A stretch of DNA of 64,000 nucleotides from Opisthorchis felineus. Lineage: Eukaryota; Platyhelminthes; Trematoda; Opisthorchiida; Opisthorchiidae. Below, piece after piece: positions 44,901 to 57,740 of this stretch. The stretch is from contig SJOL01009432.1 of assembly GCA_004794785.1 (NCBI GenBank), forward strand, positions 400,584 to 464,583. Reading direction: 5' to 3'. A program made the translations under genes and the position numbers. Position 1 is the first letter of the stretch, and each line of letters starts with the position of its first letter. The notes below the pieces were generated by a model. That model was not told where the DNA came from. It saw only the letters and a program-made list of their open reading frames with translations, and made no database searches.

Positions 44901-47900
44901 TGAGCATATAGATGAAGTGCTAGCTATTGTATGGCCGTGGTAGGACACCGTTGACTTATGTTCTACAACCCATGGTTGGTCCCTCTGGAAAATGTGTGAT
45001 TGGAAGAACCCATAAATGTGTGGGGAATTAGAAGACGTGTGCAGTAGGAATATGCGATGAGCAGTGCCAAAGAGCCAGATGCGGGATGGAAAACAAAAAT
45101 TCAGGTGATTTAAATGGCAAAATTTACATTCGACTGGGAAGAGTTACCACACGACAAGTCTCATTGTTACCAAGAGTCACCCACAGTCGCATCCCAGTAA
45201 AGCAGAACGAGCATCAATGTGTACGAATTCATGTCTGGCTGAGATCACTTAAGATAAGATTGCATCCACTTCACCCGTTTCATCAGTATTCCCCCTAGCC
45301 TTGGTAATTCTTGCTGGTCTACACCAAAGGCGGACGCCTTGGTCTTGACCTTTACTGTTATTTGTGCCACTGGGTCGGAATTGTTTCAGTCACTGGTGCA
45401 CGTCGGAAGCACCTAAATTTTATTATCTATAAAGGTGAATATCTTCACTCTTGAGCGATGTGTGCGGTAAGACATACCCGTCGGAAGCCTTTGTAACTGT
45501 CTTAGTTGGCTTTTCAATCATACAACGCCTAGGCTGTTCCAGTTTGATTACTTGTGAGTAGTGGCAGAATTTGTAGAATTTATATCAAAATCGCTCGCTC
45601 GTTTCGACCGTCATTTGTCCGAATTTCAAACCAAGACAGGGCCAAGCATTTACACTGCTAGTGAGCTGCACACACATACCATACCCACTTGGTGTGGAAT
45701 AGGTATAAAATTTGCTCCAGGACAAGGGGGGGGGGCATTAAAAGAAGTGCAGGGTTTATACAAATCCTACGAATCCGAAGACTAGCTGGAAGGCGACGGT
45801 GGACCTTAGCTGAAACAGTACACGCAGTACTGCATGCTTCTTTGAGAAATGAGATCATAAACGAATGTCCAGGACACGGTATCATTTATCTGCCTCTGAG
45901 CACCCTGCTGTGAATTTGCAACTAAGGGAGTATCCCAGTTTTTATTTCATCCTGTTGGCAACTAGACTACAGCACAAAATGATATGCTACCATGTAGTTC
46001 TGTCAATTAAATAACATGACCCGGTATTTTTCGAACACACAGTTTGCAGAAGTTGTCGAGTGAAATAAGTCAATGAATGGGAATTTCTGTCAATGCTGAA
46101 ACAGTATCCCCTAGCCTGTTTGCACAGAAAAGCCCTGCACAAGATGATCCGTATACAATCAGCATACACTGTAGCTAAGATCCGCTTACTGGGTTAAGGG
46201 AAAGACAACGAAAAAGGAAGGGGCCGAATTACAGAACCATTTGAGATAATGAGTCTATTTGAGCGAGATGCAAAAACACCGTCCATCAATTTCAAATATG
46301 CCGGAGTTCGCAGGTCTCGATTCCATCAGACAATTAATAATTTCGCCCCCAAGTGTAGTACCCAATGAAAAGTATAGGGTTCATATATGCGCCCGTGTTC
46401 CGATGAACCGTACAATGAAGTCTGACCAGAATGAAAGGGTCCCAATGTACTATTCGGGTTCTCGTTGTTTTTAAAAAAGCACAATCTGACTGCACTATGC
46501 GACTGCTAATGTTCTTGACCATTTTCACGTATTTTGTCTCTCTCCAGGAATGTGTTCATCATATAAAAAGTGATGTGGTTGGAGAGATGTTGCCACCTTT
46601 TTCGCAGATTGGGTTTTTTTATGCTTATACACCGTATTCTCAGCTACTGAACCGATGAATTAATGACGGATAAAAGTTTTGAAACATCTGTTTATTAGTT
46701 CTAGTATTCTGTTATTTTCGGATTTATCGTTAATTCCCCTTCACTCCACACGAGATGCATCTGTGAAAAAGTTCCAAGTTGTGTTTGCAATGATCATGTG
46801 CATTTGTAAGTTCAAACACTTCAGAAATTCTTCCCATATTGAAAGCACTGACTCCAGCACAGCAATGGTTTCGATGAAATTCAAACGGAACACTATAACG
46901 GTGCACTCATTTCAACTTTACTACGCATCATATTTAGTTTGAAGCTGTTCGAACTTCGGTAGTTTCTGTTTTACACTAAAATTCGGCTTTCACTTTGTTA
47001 CTGTCTACCCGCATATGTCGTATAAAACATGTCTTGAGTCGAAATAATCTCATGTGGAGTACATTACGCCGTTGGACAAGAAATTCAATTCACCCTAATC
47101 ACGACTTCAAATACAAAGGGTAGAGACTGAACACTCCGTGAAATCGGTGTTGAGCGGCAGTATTTCACTGCACAACCGGGAAATTTTGGAATTTGTATGT
47201 TTTGCATCATATCCGTAAACAGCAACTACTCTTCACTCATTTCCAAGTGCTGTCACACGGTCCTTCATGGCTTTTGCCAAAATAACACCGAGCGGTCTCA
47301 GGTTGTTCGGCTATCACCGACACTTCATTTATTTCAACTGAAAATCCGATGAATTCTTTAGCCCAACAACACTTCGTTAGCTCTTCTACAGTAATTAGGT
47401 CCGTGCGATTTTCAAGTGCGTCTTACCTAAAAACCCTTGAAATAGATTGGTGACCAACACTTGGGGCATATTAGGGTTTTTTCTGAACAACAGTCTCTCT
47501 TCAGATCCATGTAAACCTGATGCAAGCAAAATTGTATGCTAGAAATTAGGCTCGCCACATCCACTGACACCGGTCATCTTCGGACAATATACTCATGGGA
47601 CTGTGTTTTCGTTCTCCCGCCCTTGGCAAAAGGTGTGGGTCTGTCACAGCTAATACCTACATTTTTAATTAAACTGATGAACTGACTAAACATCAACCAA
47701 ACACCCAACCAAAACACTCTTGATGGTGAGGAGCTCGTAATAATCGAATTCATATCTACTCATTCATTGAATGTTCCATTATCATCGATGCTGACATAAC
47801 AGGAGCTTTCAGTTAATGATCGGTTTCAACCTCAGCTATTGTGTGTGCATTCGTTTGATCGTTTGGCTCTGGCGTTCGTATCGGCCAGATGATGTTTAGA

Positions 47901-48214
47901 AGTGAACGCGGTTGCGAGATGGCTATAGTATAGGGCACAGTTTTCTTGACGCTGTGTTGTCTTGATTGTTCAAATTAAGACTTATGGCACACAGTGAACA
48001 TCACGAAACCACAAGCGACTGCGACTGTATCGGAGACAAAGCTCATGCTCACTACATGCGTGCGTAAAATGCCCCTCCAGAGGTGGCTGTGTTCGCTCGG
48101 CTGCCAAACGTGTAGACGCCTAGGAACACAACCAAGTCGTATAAAACAAAACATTTAGTTCAAAGTGCATAGAAATGGATTATTTAAGTATTCACCGCGC
48201 CGACTGCCAGTGAG
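41993..48214. other. No gene recognised
   Basis: About 6 kb with frames of up to 101 codons, often opening at GTG or TTG rather than ATG, and no recognised domain. It contains a run of 11 G at 45726-45736. A B-box-like GGTTCAACCCT near 42454 has no convincing partner. Confidence 0.45.
45726..45736 (+). repeat. Homopolymer run, 11 G
   Basis: Eleven consecutive G on the + strand. A likely site of length error in the assembly. Confidence 0.9.
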
Positions 48215-48225
48215 CGCCAAAATGT
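48215..48225 (-). other. Possible LTR/primer-site junction (CGCCAAAATGT)
   Basis: The same 11-mer forms the junction of the primer site and 5' LTR edge of the Mag-like element (20943-20953), and it also occurs at 15728-15738. Here it is followed by TGTGGTCATTATAGACCGAA, which could be the edge of another LTR in minus orientation. No partner LTR or gag was found. Confidence 0.25.
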
Positions 48226-48329
48226 GGTCATTATAGACCGAACTGATCAGTCGTGGAAGGTCGACTTTTGGGTGCCTGATAAACTTGTCAGCAACTTGCT
48301 AGTAGGTTGTTAGTTTGTTAGAAGCAGGT

Positions 48330-48910
48330 TGATAGGATGGGTTCTAGCCAGGAAAGCACGGAGATCTCACAGCACTAAGTCTGACAGAAGCCGCTTTTGT
48401 TTCATATTGTCATGTAATGGCCCGTCCTTCGCGAACATATCGCCAACGATCACTCAGAAGAAAAAATCCTTCGGTAGACGGTGGTTGGGCATACGTAGGG
48501 CAAGCCCTTACCACCCAATCCTGGTAAGTTTAACCCGCTGCTCTAACCACTCGCTGCTCACCACCATATACCCGCTCACGCAGCACTTCGTTCAGGACTC
48601 GACGCAGCAGCTTACTCTACACAATGCTACGAAGAACCCGGTGATCAAACACTTGAAGACGCCTAAGGTCCTCAGATCGGAATGGCCAGGTCTCACAACC
48701 ATGGAATAAGATCGCTCCAAAAGTTACTTGTATACACGGCCCTTTAGTATTAGCGAATTTTGGGTCTGACAGCAGGTGAGGCAACTTAGCAAAGACTGCT
48801 CCTACCTTGGTTATCCGCACGTTAACTTCATCTGTGACAGTACAATTACGGCTTATTATGCTGCCGTGATATGTGAACCGATCAACAAAAAGGCTCTTCA
48901 TTCCGAAGTT
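48330..48910 (-). pseudogene. Non-LTR retrotransposon RT remnant (C-terminal piece)
   Basis: The minus-strand frame 48617-48901 reads FTYHGSIISRNCTVTDEVN, KVGAVFAKLPHLL and HGCETWPFRSEDLRRLQVF, then DHRVLRSI. These are the blocks that follow the RT palm in endonuclease/RT-type non-LTR elements. Farther down (about 48470-48495, another frame) MPNHRLPK is the next conserved block of the same family, and a weak tail continues to about 48330. Stops and frame changes separate the blocks, and the endonuclease and palm domains are absent. The + strand frame 48329-48709 is its antisense shadow. Confidence 0.85.
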
Positions 48911-51900
48911 TCAGCGAAGCACGGGGGTGGGAAATCTTTAGGCAGGAAGGTGTAAAACGCGTGTCTAGAGCGCGAATTACCTCCGATATGCTGGTTACAG
49001 AACTTTGTAGGAGAGACAGTTGGCAAACAACAAAAATATGTCGTATGAATAATCTCACCCCATTGATCCCCTCCAAACGTGATTTCGATATCCAGATTCG
49101 TGGTCCTTTAGAGTGTTCACTCCATGATGACCTGGATGACAAAAGTGAACAGAAAAAGCAGGAGGGGATAACCCTGACGAACCCCACTATCTGTCAGGGA
49201 GCCTCTGAACAGTTCGTTTAACATCCTAACCCGACCGGAGGTATATGGATAAAGATCAGGAGGAATGTTCACGTTCCATCTGACCAAGAATATTTAGAAT
49301 AACTAATCTACCAACAGGATTAGAAGCTACTTTAAAATTGAGGAAAACCGGGATTATTGGTTGACGATATAAACAAGCTTTCAGTGTTTCAACCGATGCG
49401 AGTTTTGTCGAAGTACAGATTTGGACAGCACAGAGGCGGCTGTTTGCAGTTATCCAGTTGAGTAACAGAGCATGACCGTGAGAACATAAGTATATAACAA
49501 TACCTGCGCAAACCGCTGGAGCAGCCTAGGAATCATTTGAAATTCGTATACTGTAGCCTCCAGCTAGAAAGTGTGCCGTACTTGGATTCATCATTCTAGT
49601 TTCGGAGATGCAGTAGGCGCAAGCCGACAGAGTTCCTAGAGTACGTGCAAAAGCATCTTGTTGGTTGGTCTTTCCAAGTGTTCGCACGTTAAAGACTACA
49701 ATAAGAACAGAACAGGGCCTGAATAGTGGACGTGGATTTGTAGGTGTCTACGGTGGCATACACTTTCACTGTTCCATAGTTGCCTAGTTGAAATGCCTGC
49801 AGCTGGGTTCTACATAAGAGTGACGGCTAACAGGGGCAGGAAAGGTGTCAAGGAATAAGTAACCAGTAAAAAGAGCAATCCGACGTCAGACTCATTTTCA
49901 TAAGTTACGGAAGGGTTCGTGCGAACGGAAGAGAACCTGGAAAGTAGTAAGTAGAGGTGATATATTCTGGTAAAATTGAAAATGTCATCGGCATACAACC
50001 TGCTAAACAAGGCTTCCGTCAAATTCGCCTAGATTTGGTCTTCAAGCATTCGCAGGATTGGCCAAGGATTTCCATAATGCGTTTGTCATGGTAAAAGCAT
50101 CAGTCTGTCTATAAAAGACCAGCTTTACATCCTCATTAGATTTCACTAGGGTGTGTGACTTTGATATCTCATCAGATATGTCATTAGGGACAGTACATTT
50201 AATCAAACTCTCATTCATATTGCCAATACAGATAATTAGTAAGACAAGGTTCAAGGCTCATAAAATAACTAGATTGCGAGCTCTCTGAACTTCTTATCAG
50301 GACATTGTGAGAGTTCAACTGAACATTACAAGCAAATCAGAGTGGCCTGTTTTTAGCGAGATCTAGCATATCCACCAGCTTAGGCAAAGCGTTATGATAT
50401 TTCAAGTTCTACATGATAGGATGAGCAACAATGGGGTTCCCTCTTTGTCCAACTTTGACATGCCTTGCATTCTAGGTTTCCAACTGGTTCCAGCTGTCTC
50501 TGCTCCTCATTCAAACTGAAGTTTTGCAGTCGTAAAATGTTCAGTTTCCCTGGTACTTGTTTGTTCATTATACTGTATTTGTCAGGACTAACTGCTTCTA
50601 AACCAACGCCCGTCTTTGAGGAGGCCAATTAAGAAAATCCTTGGCCGGAATTCCTGGGAATGCTTGAAGATCAATTTTATGCTGATACTACAGGAGTTTC
50701 ATTTTACAGAATGTATGCTGACTGGCGTCATTTGCAATTCTGGGGTCTGCCAAACTGGCCTATGAATGTGTCAGTGTAAAACCCGTGTAGTTGGGATGGT
50801 TCATTTAAGAGAGGGAAACAATTTCTCAGAAATCCCCTCTAGTTAGTGCTTACCTGGATAAATTGATCAATACAACCGAGTACGTGACATATTTTTGAGT
50901 AACTTTTAGAGATGAGAATGTGATGAACAAATGTGCCCATGAGGTCCTTTCCGAGTTGCCAAGTATCTACCACGTGCGCCTGCTTCCAGGAGCTCGAAGG
51001 CATGGTCTTGCGCGCTGTTAGCCTGATTTATTAGAAGTGTCTCTCTCAAGGTTATTTACCAGCTCATTCGTAGTTTCCAGACATCTATATAGGCAGACAG
51101 AACGGCAAACGATTCAGCAGGTTTATGTGCATATACCACAGTGGCCAATGAAGTCAATGATGCAGAAGAATCACAAAAACAAGCCCACTGGACGAATCTT
51201 GAACCATCAATCGGCAAGTGCTTGGTCACAACGATTCACAGGATGTGCGAACAGACTCCATTCACAACATTATTCGGAGGCCAAATCCAACAGCATTACG
51301 TACGCAAAAGATGAGCACAGATAGGGACTTTTGGACCCTTTCAGATCCATATGCTCTATGTACTACTCACTGTTTTTTCCATGCTCCTGTCTAATCCAGG
51401 TTACCTATGCCATCGACAGATGTGAGTGAAATGTAAACCTCTGATCTTATTTATTTTCATTCTGCTTGCCCTGGAATTCAAGCGACCAAATGGACTCTGT
51501 ACACTACTCAGCTGTGTTCTGGTCTCTGGTCCCTTGTCTTTCCCTAAAGACTGAAATATCAGTTTTCTGGTTGCATCCCAGATACAGTCTTCTCATTTAA
51601 CGAGCTTATAACGCGGCTGCTAATTTTATTCAATACACTGCAGGTCACTCGTGCTGTAAGAAAGTTAGTTCCAACAAATTTTACAGTGCTGCGACTGACC
51701 CTACTAGCCTGGGATAATTTTGTCCTGAAAAGTTATATGGAGTCAGATTCTGGACCTTGACATATTTCGAAGGCCAGTGAAACATCTTTTCTTGCATGCA
51801 TTCGTTGTATGTGGGGAATACATGTTAATCGAGCAAGTACAAGGTTACCCACATGGAGGAAAAACTCTGTAAGTATGTTTTACTCGAAGTTTGGTGTTGA

Positions 51901-52740
51901 GTCTTTATAACATCCCCATTTTCGAGGCCTTAAATGACTCACTGGTAGTTGCGGTCAGTGATTATTTTTGGCCCCTGTTAGTTTAGCTTCGCTTTGAGGT
52001 CTGCATTGACTAGAAATCACGGTTTCCACAACGGCCAATTGGAAACTCCTTGTTTGCCTAGACTGAGATCTGAGTGAGAGCTGGGAATGAAGCTTTGTTT
52101 GAGGTTAGAAAGTGTTGGTAGGCCTTCATTCGGTGGTGCAGTGTAACATCAAGATCGTTACACACATGGATCCGTTTATGTGATCACCTTCCTGAAAGCA
52201 AGTCAGCAAATGAGAACAAAGAATAAATCTGGCCCTGTCCCATTCAGCGACAGGAGGTTGAGGCTGATGTATTTCAAATTTCAGATGTCGAAATTCGTCT
52301 AGTTTGGACTACAGTGTCTGGGTGAGTTTAAGACTTTTCCGGATTACGACGTCATTGTGAAATCTCAAACCATTCAAACGAATTTTTGTCTTCAAATGCT
52401 ATGGTACAGACCGTAATGTTCGCCAGGACATAGTTCTCACGCAAGAGATTGCACTGACACACTGATATCTATCTCATGTGAACCCCTTGGTCTTCACGAA
52501 GTTAAACAGAGATTGAGTAAGTGAAATTTGTTCGTCCCTAGAGTTCAGTTGATGGATTGACTGTTGCGATCACATCCAGTTACAGCTGATAGATGAGTAG
52601 AACGTGGTGTATATTTTAAAGCGATACAATGTTAAGCAACCCACGACAGGTCAGTCGCATATCATTTGGGACTGGTGTTTTCCGTGCTAAAATTTTTGGT
52701 TTTCTGCACTGTAAGTGAGCCAGTTATGCTGCTCAAATTA
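48911..52740. other. No gene recognised
   Basis: Frames of 60-101 codons without a domain. No LTR, tRNA or tandem array noticed. Confidence 0.45.
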
Positions 52741-52752
52741 TATGCGGTAAAT

Positions 52753-52778
52753 ATATACTGTAATAATATACTGTAAAT
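52753..52778. repeat. 13-bp tandem duplication, AT-rich
   Basis: ATATACTGTAATA is followed at once by ATATACTGTAAAT. Read directly, local slippage-type duplication. Confidence 0.8.
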
Positions 52779-55620
52779 AATCTGATGATGAAGTGTTTGG
52801 GTAAAGTAATCCAGAATTTTGATGAATCCGCAAACCAGGCATAATTTTCTCGTGGGATGGTCTTAGAAATCTTCATCGCTGTTTGGAGTTCTGCTCTTTT
52901 AGGACGTTGAATTTTTCCTCATCTAGAGGACGTAATTTCATGACTGTCCCAGCAACCATTCAGTTCTGATTTTGGGCGTTTCCAGGTTCTCCAAAAAACT
53001 GATCAATTCTTTATACTGAATTTACTTTCACCAAGGTCTGGTCAAAGGAATTTTACACTGTCAGGCTCTGAATATCTCACAAATTTGACGCTATTATCTT
53101 GGGTCGTGTTAATGAACCTGACCTTCTAATCAGGTTTTCTCTCCCCTCACTATATTATTTTCTTTACATAAGAAAGATTTATATTTTCCATTTTTGTCCT
53201 TGGGTTATATTTTCACAGACAGTGAAATATTGTTGGATACCGTTACCGAAGTTGTGGTCAGAACACGCGGTTGCCCTGGTTATGACCTCTGCCGGGGCAT
53301 CCAGTTGGACTTCCAACCTCCCACCTGTCATTTTTTGTTGAATACAGGTTCAGCTTAGAAGTTCTTGCAAAATTTACGTTGATATATACCTAACTGGCCA
53401 TATGCTCTGTTAGAAACCTACGGCTCTAATACAGCTGAAACTTATACGTACCTTTGTGTTTCAGAGGTGATAAATACTGACGATCATGAACTCTTTAGGT
53501 GTTCATGGACAAACAGATCACAACGAGTTAGTATGGATACAGTCGAAGGGCATCTAAATACTGCCCGCAAAATCATATTAGGTTTTAGTCCATTGCTTGG
53601 TCGCGTAAATGGATGAACCTTCAAATATGCCTGGCCTTCAAAAGAACGATTTTTCTGCTTTGCGGGGGTCGGGACTTCTAAAAGAATTGAGTACTGGTTT
53701 ATCCCCATTGAAGAATGCCCTACAGAACAATAGTGCCTAACTTCTGCCTTTATCCAGAGAGGAAGAAAGCTGATAGGAGACGGACAATAATAGACGAACC
53801 AGCTCACTTTATAGCACTAAAAATATCTGCTTGTATTCTGGTGAATAGGATTATCTGTGAGAGTGAGAGGTCACGAACGATAGTAATCGCTAAATGTTCT
53901 ATTTGTAGAATTCACGAAGTTATTCGATTCGGGAGGCCTGATAGATCGTGCTTGAACGATCGTTTGTCTAAATCTGTTTGCCAATCTTGTCTTGTCTATT
54001 TACTGTAGACTAGGGATTAAGGTTCGAATTAAATCTACATATTTCGATATGGATAAGCAGCTCCAAGAAGGCTGCTTGGTGGCCGCTATATTACCCAGCT
54101 TTCACTTAGCTGCAATATTCATGGATGAGATTCGCAATTTAAAACAGTGTTCAATAGCGCCTAGTGGATCACCCGCTAACTGATAAACATTTTCTAGCTA
54201 AACGAGTACAATGTGGCTGGAAGGCCGTTAGGGTGCTTTTTTGAGCGTTGCACCTTATCCGCACATTCTGAGTTGGAAGTGCAACATGGAAAGACATGAT
54301 TTACGACCACAACCTTAATTGTTTCCACTATTAATACTCTTGGATGCTTGCTTTATATCAGCCTGCTGTCGCGGGTCATGAATTTTTGTCAGGTATACAG
54401 GGGCTGCTACTGACAGTGAGCTTTGGTTGGTCCAAGTAGCCTGGATGTATTGAGTTGAAATATCGGTCTCAGGTTTTCTCTTGGTGCTCCAAAGAACTTT
54501 TTCGACATCGGATAATGAAACTGGAGAACACATACCTGGCGATTACGAAATTGTCAGAGCGATTCAAACTGCAATCGGTAGCACAGAATATCAGGCTTCG
54601 ACTATGTAACAAGCAGTTAGCTGTTTGAAAGCAACTTGTACGACCTTTGAACCTGTGCTGGCCTGCGAACTATTCCCATGATGTAACCCCGTCCATTCTA
54701 CTCTGTGATCCATTGATTCGTGAGTCCTGTTCCTCCCTTTTTTTACATTCGCATCGGTGAACTTATCTAATCGTGCACGTGATTCATATCTATTTCCATA
54801 TAAGCTTGCGTAATATTAGCCAAGGTGAACAACCATATGGAACAAGCTTTGTTCTATGTCTCTGATCAAATCATGAGAACCACGAGTATTTTCGGGCGCT
54901 TGTAAGTCGATCAGTTCTGAAAACACATGAGATTGCCTTCTTAGCAGACTTCAGCGCAGTTATCGCCCAGATTCATTCCCCGCGACCAGTTGATCTTGGA
55001 TACCTTGGTACTGCCACTGGAACTAATGACGGTGACCTCAGACTTCGCTGCATTTAAGCACTTGCTATCTCAAAACGATATTTCGCCTCAAACGGCAACA
55101 AGTGAACATCCACAGAATGACCATTGCTATCAAATCCATTAGGCTGTCGTTTGCTAACGAGTCGTTCGAGAGATGTGCGTCACACGGGTAGTGTGATGAA
55201 CCGACTTTGGAATCGACCACTAGCTTATCAGAAGCTTAAGATTATAAGCCATATCAAGACAGCTCTATCAGTGAGGGCATAAAAACTCAAGTACACTAAC
55301 TCAAAGAGTCGAAAATGAGGTTGGTGTACTGCCAGCAAATGGCATTGCACTGGCAGCTTTCAGTATATTCAGACCTCCGACAGAAGTATGCCAAAAATTG
55401 AAGCACAAGATGATGATGATGGCACTGTGGGCTGGATCGGTCAAGTACACCAGTAAGCCCTAAACGGTCCGGTGACGAAAACCAGCGTATAACAAAGATC
55501 ATCGTCAAAATTATCAGCTGTAATAACCGCGTAATTGTCGTACAGTGGTTACAGCTGCCACAGTTTCGTTCAACGGTGATCTGTGGAGTTGGGGTAGGTA
55601 GAATCACTCACGGGTAGCGG
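52779..55620. other. No gene recognised
   Basis: Frames of up to 107 codons on both strands without motifs. The right end may carry eroded parts of the minus-strand retroelement that becomes readable above 55630. Confidence 0.45.
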
Positions 55621-55629
55621 TTGTGACGG

Positions 55630-56095
55630 CATTTAGTGGTCATTTGATCGTAACGGAGAAGTCAGGCAAATAGCACATACTGCCACTAGCATAACACATT
55701 TCAAACGTTGTTGTGCTCCATCCACGTGGTTGCTACCAGTACAGTGTTGGTTTACTGTAGAGAGTAGTTGAGCCAGCCCAAATCGATACTGCTGAGGTAC
55801 GGTGGTCCTACGAGGGTGGTACATTTGCATGCTTTATGCTTCTTGCTGATTCGTGAGGGCTTAAGGGAAACGAACTGTCGGGCGTGCACGCACCATGGGG
55901 TGATCGGAATCAATTTTCTCGCCACAGAAGGAACGACAGTCTTGAATTGTGGCTTTCAACCGGTGACTGATGGTCGAGTGATCCAACTGGGTCCACGGTT
56001 GATTTGCAGTTGGTAGCCGCCAGGTTACGCGATGCGAACGTTTATGCTGAAAGTTCGTACTGACAAGAAGCAGTTGATGATCAGCACACAACTGA
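55630..56095 (-). pseudogene. Non-LTR retrotransposon endonuclease remnant
   Basis: The minus-strand frame 55861-56091 reads MCADHQLLLVSTNFQHK, VTWRLPTANQPWTQLDHSTI and KIDSDHPMVRAR. This is the last part of the APE-type endonuclease of non-LTR elements: the T-W...QLDH block and the S-D-H catalytic triplet are both present. A second frame (55633-55830, QYRFGLAQLL) fits the linker between endonuclease and RT. No RT follows on this strand, and the N-terminal half of the endonuclease is not visible upstream, so it is a fragment. It lies back to back with + strand retroelement debris at 57140-57740. Confidence 0.75.
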
Positions 56096-56326
56096 CATAG
56101 AGTACGGACTTTAAAAGCAAGGTGTTATTTTATTTGTTGTTAATAGGCAGTGGGGTGCATAAAGCCCATCGGTCAGATATCCGACAATCCAATGACCCAG
56201 CAACGATTGCATGTGTGGTGGGAAGGGGTTGGGGGAGACATCGTTGTACACAGAACTGTGTGGACTAGTGATACTTCCCGGTTGCCCAGGCCGAGGATGG
56301 GCCTTTGAATGTGGTACTCCACCTTG

Positions 56327-56440
56327 AGCCTTTGACCCAAATGTCTGACCCACAAGACAGTGGGAGGATGTAGGGTTTTGTTCAGGGACACTGCCCCTAG
56401 CCTCTCACTCAAAAGTCTGACCCGCGAGGCAGCTGGAAGT
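56327..56440 (+). repeat. Pair of direct repeats, period 72 bp
   Basis: AGCCTTTGACCCAAATGTCT (56328 on) and AGCCTCTCACTCAAAAGTCT (56399 on) each continue into GACCC(A/G)C(A/G)(A/C)G(A/G)CAG and a GGAG/GGAAG end. Two diverged copies of a roughly 41-bp unit. They sit upstream of the + strand RT tail and may belong to a retroelement 5' region (inference). Confidence 0.6.
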
Positions 56441-57139
56441 GGGGTTACCTTTGGGGACTCTACTCGGAACCGATGACGCAATGACCTCCTCGGGTGCATG
56501 GGGTTGGCGTAACCCGAGGGCCTAGGGAATAAGGCATTACTATCTCACTCCTGATGTGGCTGCTCGCAGCAGGTGACTTCTGAGCAGCACCAGACTCTTT
56601 GGTTTTAACAGTATTTCGACCGTATTGAATAATGCGCCGGCGGTCACGGTCAACCGTTGGGCGATCGAAGTGTGTGGTTTTTAGGGCTGGTCTTCCCCGT
56701 GGAAAGGCAGCATCTCTGTCTCCATGAATCTGGACACGCTTGTCACTTGGGGGAAGCACCTTACTGCCTTCACACTCCTACCACAGAAGTCAGTGCGACT
56801 TTAACCCGAGACTGCCTCGTAGCACGATTACTCATAGTACGAGGTCTCGCTGCTCTTGGTCTGACTGCTTCCCTTTGGCTTTCCTGGCATGGTTGCAGCT
56901 GGTGGAACGAAGTTCCAGCCAGTGTAGCCCGCGGGATCATTGCACCACTCAAGCCCAGCCACCAGGTGGCAGCTTTAGGTAGGGGTATAAAACAGCTAGT
57001 GGCTAGTGAAATGAAAGCGCTTTCAGAGTCACCTGCTCATTCGGGAACTAGGTCAAAATGCAGTCGCTGAAGGATGTTCTACTGAAGTGTGCACTCACAT
57101 GTTTGTGGGCATCTGTTTAGTGTTCGCAAATACTCATAG
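56441..57139. other. No gene recognised; possible retroelement 5' region
   Basis: A relatively GC-rich stretch. It has a 137-codon + frame (56657-57070) overlapped by a 99-codon minus frame, and neither has a domain I recognise. Its position between the direct repeats and the RT tail suggests retroelement non-coding sequence, but this is a guess. Confidence 0.35.
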
Positions 57140-57740
57140 CGAATCACACCTCCCAAATTAAAAATGTGCGTAAACTGCCGTACAGGTCGGCCTGAACAGC
57201 ACTGCGAAGAAGGCTTCACTTCTGCACCATCCTGCCTCAGATGTGTCACTAACGCTTCTTTCAGCATGAAGAACGTAATGGATTCTGTGGACTACTTCGC
57301 AGACTTCTACCACCTCCGAAGAACATTGTCCGCTTACTTGAAAGTCGATCGTGGGCTTAGAACCTGTTTTCCCAATGGCTTTTGACAAACGTGGGTGGAG
57401 GAACCGGATACTCTGAATGGGGTTCAAGCCGCAAGTCTACGTGATAATAATTCTGCCTGTGTTCTCGTACGGTAGTGAAACATTAAGCATATGCCGGAAT
57501 AGCTACCAATAATTGAATAACTTTCACACGAACTTTCTGAGGCAGAAACTTGGTGTTCACTGGACTACCTTGCCGCACGCGAAGGTCATCCGACAAATGC
57601 TCTGCGATGGACTGAGGGCTATGNTCCACCTTTATTCTTTCCTTCACAATAAGGCTTTCAACTAAATCATGGTTGTACGGCAGTGAAGCATCGGTGTTGA
57701 ACACTGATGTCATGCTGTCAATGATGATGATGATGATGAC
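57140..57740 (+). pseudogene. Non-LTR retrotransposon RT tail ending in (ATG)n
   Basis: A + frame at 57164-57385 contains TSAPSCLRC...NASFSMKNVMDSV and FYHLRRTLS, resembling the post-catalytic RT stretch (x-L-A-P-T-L-F ... F-N-L-R-R-L). Near 57438 comes QVYVIIILPVFSYGSETLSI, the conserved V-Y-x-x-V-V-L-P-V-L-L-Y-G-S-E-T-W block. Then follow LNNFHTNFLRQKLGVHW and VIRQMLCDGLRAM. The end is LYGSEASVLNTDVMLS, running into an (ATG)n tract. Several frames are needed and stops intervene. The family differs from the remnants at 7.7, 13.6 and 48.3 kb. One base (57624) is N. Confidence 0.75.
57721..57739 (+). repeat. (ATG)n microsatellite at a non-LTR 3' end
   Basis: Six ATG repeats at the very end of the RT tail. 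Simple-repeat 3' ends are typical of RTE/CR1-like elements, so this marks the probable insertion end. Confidence 0.9.

Noticed and set aside
46679..46942. 87-codon plus frame with a hydrophobic N-terminus
   Set aside because: Starts at TTG, no family, no neighbouring signals.
48329..48709. 126-codon plus frame
   Set aside because: Exact antisense shadow of the minus-strand RT remnant at 48330-48910.
56657..57070. 137-codon plus-strand frame
   Set aside because: No recognisable domain, biased composition, and opposite-strand frames overlap it. It lies in likely retroelement sequence.
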